From: an uncultured Opitutaceae bacterium
Lineage (GTDB): Bacteria; Verrucomicrobiota; Verrucomicrobiae; Opitutales; Opitutaceae
Length of the DNA stretch: 15,269 nt
Reading direction: 5' to 3'
NCBI GenBank assembly: GCA_946482625.1
Contig: CAMLSH010000035.1
Span: 1 to 15,269 of the forward strand
Shown here: positions 12,876-15,269 of the stretch, one piece after another
Layout: every line of letters starts with the position of its first letter
Position numbering within the stretch: position 1 is the first letter of the stretch
Translations under genes and position numbers: made by a program
The notes under the pieces: model-generated
Seen by the model: only the letters and a program-made list of their open reading frames with translations
The model's database searches: none
What the model was told of the DNA's origin: nothing

Positions 12876-13922
12876 ATGTCCGAACTCGTTGACCTCACGC
12901 GTCGTCTGGATGCCCGCATGGAGCTTTCTCCCGGGCAGATTGCCGTGGCCGCAAAAGCGCTGGCGTCACCGGAAACCGGAGACGAGCTGAAGGGCGCGTT
13001 TTTGACCGCGCTGGCGCTGAAGGGCGAGACGGCGGCGGAAGTGGCGGCGTTTGCGCGGGAGTTTCGCGCGGTAGCGATCGACCCCGGTGTCGGCGAGTGG
13101 GCGGCGCAGGCGATCGACATCGTGGGCACGGGCGGCGATCACGCGGGCGGTTTTAATATTTCGAGTCTTGTCGTGCTCACGCTCGCATCGGCGGGCGTGC
13201 CGGTGATGAAGCACGGCAACCGCGGTATCACCTCGAAATGCGGGAGCGCGGACTTGCTCGCGGCGCTCGGGGTGAATCTGGAGGCGTCGCATGAAAAAAT
13301 TCGCGGCGCGCTGCGGGAGCTCGGCTACGCGTTTTTCTTCGCGCCGGCGTATCACCCGACGTTCAAGCACATCGGTCCGGTGCGAAAAGCGCTTGCGGCG
13401 AAAGGGCAGCGTACGGTGTTCAACATTCTCGGGCCGTTGATCAATCCGGGGCGGCCGGCGCATGTGATCCTCGGCGTGTTTTCGGAAGCGTGGGTGCCGA
13501 AGCTGGCGGAAGCGCTCGATGCGCTGGGCACGACGGCGGGCCTCGCAGCGCATGGCGTGCTGGGCGAGGGACGCGGTATCGACGAACTCACGACAGCGAC
13601 GCCGAATCGCGTGCGCGGCGCGGGGCGGTTGCGCGGAATCGATGGAGTGTGGGACGCGCGCGAACACGGTTTCTCCGCGGCGAGTTTTGACGATCTCAAG
13701 GGCGGCGATCTCGCTCAGAATCTCGCGATCACCGAGGCGATCCTCGCGGGACGCGGGCCGGCGGGTTTGGTGGACACGATCGTGTTCAACGCGGCGACGG
13801 CGATGTGGGTTTGCGGCAAAACCGCGAGCATCGCTGAGGGTGTGGCGCATGCGCGCGAGCTGCTGCTCGGAGGCGCGGTGCAGGCGAAGATCGCGGCGAC
13901 ACGGGAATTTTATCGTTCATGA
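12876..13922 (+). CDS. trpD: Anthranilate phosphoribosyltransferase
   Basis: 348 residues from the ATG at 12876; an in-frame ATG at 12834 would add 14 residues ahead of the usual N-terminus and is less likely. TrpD transfers the phosphoribosyl group of PRPP to anthranilate, the second step of tryptophan synthesis from chorismate. The signature is complete: glycine-rich DIVGTGGDHAGGFNIS (81-96), KHGNRGITSKCGSADLL (112-128), FFFAPAYHP with KHIGPVRKAL (about 153-170), TVFNILGPLINP near 178, and the acidic pair in GIDELTT that binds metal-PRPP. This separates it from thymidine phosphorylase and YbiB-like relatives, although KCGSAD differs from the more usual KSGSAD. No other trp gene is present. 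Its stop overlaps the glmM start by 4 nt (ATGA), implying translational coupling. Confidence 0.93.
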   Translation: MSELVDLTRRLDARMELSPGQIAVAAKALASPETGDELKGAFLTALALKGETAAEVAAFAREFRAVAIDPGVGEWAAQAIDIVGTGGDHAGGFNISSLVVLTLASAGVPVMKHGNRGITSKCGSADLLAALGVNLEASHEKIRGALRELGYAFFFAPAYHPTFKHIGPVRKALAAKGQRTVFNILGPLINPGRPAHVILGVFSEAWVPKLAEALDALGTTAGLAAHGVLGEGRGIDELTTATPNRVRGAGRLRGIDGVWDAREHGFSAASFDDLKGGDLAQNLAITEAILAGRGPAGLVDTIVFNAATAMWVCGKTASIAEGVAHARELLLGGAVQAKIAATREFYRS

Positions 13923-15268
13923 AACGCATCTATTTCGGTACGGACGGCGTGCGCGGTCCGTACGGCGGTCCAGTCATCAATGAAAGCTTCGCGGCTCGGC
14001 TCGGTGTGGCGGCGGGGCGATTTGTGTCACGCATTTCCCATGGCGGCGGCGGCGTGCAACGCGTGCTGATCGGTCGTGATACGCGGGCGTCGGGCGAGAG
14101 CCTGCTCGAAGCGGTCGCGGCGGGGATGGCGTCGGTCGGCGTAGACTGCGTGTCGCTGGGCGTGTTGCCCACGCCGGCGGTTGCGGCGGCGGTGGTGCGC
14201 GAGCGTGCGGTGCTCGGTGTGATGATCACGGCGTCGCACAATCCGGCGGCGGACAACGGCATCAAATTTTTCGCGGGCAGCGGTATGAAACTGACCGACG
14301 CGCAGGAGGCGGAGCTGGAAAAACTGCTGCCGGAGGAGCCGCCGGTCGCGTTGCAGCGCCGGTCGTTGCGCGGCGCGGAAGGACTCGCGACGTATCTGGA
14401 CAAAGTCCGGCGATTGCTGCCGGCGCGGGCGTTGAGCGGATGGAAGGTTGTTTTGGATACAGCCAACGGCGCGACGTGCACAACGAGCCCGGTGGTGTTG
14501 CGAGAGTTCGGCGCGCAGGTGGAGCTGATCGGCGGGTTGCCGGACGGCGACAATATCAACCATGGCGTTGGCAGCGAACATCCGGAAAAACTCTCGGCGC
14601 GTGTGCGTGAGACGGGTGCGCGGCTCGGCATCGCGCACGATGGCGATGGCGACCGGTGCGTGTTGTGCGATGAGGTTGGCGGCGTGCTCGATGGCGATGA
14701 AATCCTCGCGATCCTGGCCACGCATGCGTTGGCGCAAGGGACGTTGGTTCAGAAGACGCTCGTCGTGACGGTGCAGAGCAATCTCGGCGTCGATGCGGCG
14801 ATCCGCGCGGCGGGTGGGCGCGTGGTGCGCACGGCGGTCGGCGATCGTTATGTGCTCGAAGGAATGCTGCTGGAGCGCGCGACGCTCGGCGGGGAGTCGT
14901 CGGGTCACGTGATCTGTTCGGAGATTGCGCCGACGGGCGATGGGCTGGTGGCCGCGCTGAAGGTGATCGAGGTGATGATCGCGACGGGGAAACCGCTCTC
15001 GGAGTTGCGCGGGGCGATGAAGAAATTTCCGCAGGGCACGTTGAACTTAAAAGTCCGCGAGAAGCGCGAACTGGCGACGTTGCCGCACCTGCCGGTGGCG
15101 ATCGAGACGTTGGAAAAAGAACTCGGTCAGCAAGGGCGGGTGCTGGTGCGTTACTCGGGTACGGAAGCGAAGCTGCGGCTGCTCGTCGAAGGGCCGACAG
15201 AGGACGTGGTGAGCGCCGGGCTTGCGCGATTGGATCGGATGGCGCGGGCGGATCTCGACGTGCTTTGA
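13919..15268 (+). CDS. glmM: Phosphoglucosamine mutase
   Basis: 449 residues, complete, ending one base before the window edge. GlmM converts glucosamine 6-phosphate to glucosamine 1-phosphate on the way to UDP-GlcNAc, precursor of peptidoglycan and LPS. The four alpha-D-phosphohexomutase motifs are in order: the phosphoserine loop TASHNP (104-109, Ser106), metal loop DGDGDR (241-246), sugar-specificity loop GGESSGH (324-330), and phosphate-binding RYSGTE (411-416). The opening RIYFGTDGVRG and VGDRYVLEGM near 307-316 favour GlmM over phosphomannomutase or phosphoglucomutase. The specificity loop reads GGESSGH where GlmM usually has GGEQSGH, and the phosphate site has RYSGTEA rather than RxSGTEP. 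GlmM needs activating phosphorylation at the serine. It overlaps trpD by 4 nt and is probably translated by coupling. Confidence 0.93.
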   Translation: MKRIYFGTDGVRGPYGGPVINESFAARLGVAAGRFVSRISHGGGGVQRVLIGRDTRASGESLLEAVAAGMASVGVDCVSLGVLPTPAVAAAVVRERAVLGVMITASHNPAADNGIKFFAGSGMKLTDAQEAELEKLLPEEPPVALQRRSLRGAEGLATYLDKVRRLLPARALSGWKVVLDTANGATCTTSPVVLREFGAQVELIGGLPDGDNINHGVGSEHPEKLSARVRETGARLGIAHDGDGDRCVLCDEVGGVLDGDEILAILATHALAQGTLVQKTLVVTVQSNLGVDAAIRAAGGRVVRTAVGDRYVLEGMLLERATLGGESSGHVICSEIAPTGDGLVAALKVIEVMIATGKPLSELRGAMKKFPQGTLNLKVREKRELATLPHLPVAIETLEKELGQQGRVLVRYSGTEAKLRLLVEGPTEDVVSAGLARLDRMARADLDVL

Positions 15269-15269
15269 G

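Overview
The window is 15.3 kb of GC-rich, densely coding bacterial chromosome. It reads as core genome of a diderm (outer-membrane) bacterium. The protein style, short intergenic palindromic repeats and near absence of Shine-Dalgarno sites suggest a member of the Verrucomicrobiota, probably Opitutaceae. That placement is inferred from general resemblance and no database was searched. Fourteen genes are supported: thirteen complete and one (uvrB) cut by the left edge. No phage, integrase, insertion sequence, CRISPR array, tRNA or rRNA is visible.

Left part (1-6653): the 3' three quarters of uvrB (nucleotide excision repair), a small secreted glycine-zipper protein with its own terminator, and a calcineurin-like phosphoesterase. 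The phosphoesterase converges on hpt (purine salvage). Divergent from hpt is a two-gene ABC transporter module made of an ATPase and a large solute-binding protein, with no permease gene beside it. A large double-palindromic REP-like element closes this part.

Middle (6761-12794): a long leftward series. In transcription order it runs uppP (undecaprenyl-diphosphate phosphatase), rpmF (bL32), plsX, fabH, a BamD-like TPR protein, a strong terminator, an LptE-like lipoprotein, and rpe. rpmF-plsX-fabH-bamD are spaced by 14-39 nt and look like one operon linking translation, phospholipid/fatty-acid initiation and outer-membrane assembly. uppP, the LptE-like gene and (on the right) glmM belong to the same envelope theme: lipid-carrier recycling, lipopolysaccharide export and UDP-GlcNAc supply.

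Right part (12876-15268): trpD and glmM, overlapping by 4 nt and transcribed rightward, divergent from uppP.

No intergenic gap exceeds 300 nt. The longest are 1501-1722, 11567-11753 and 8040-8205, and their contents are listed. I found no convincing new multi-gene system. The points most worth checking are the REP-like palindromes, a 30-bp intergenic repeat present twice, the general lack of Shine-Dalgarno sequences, the signal-peptide-bearing UppP, the permease-less ABC pair with an oversized binding protein, and the secreted protein with evenly spaced Arg/Val strands.
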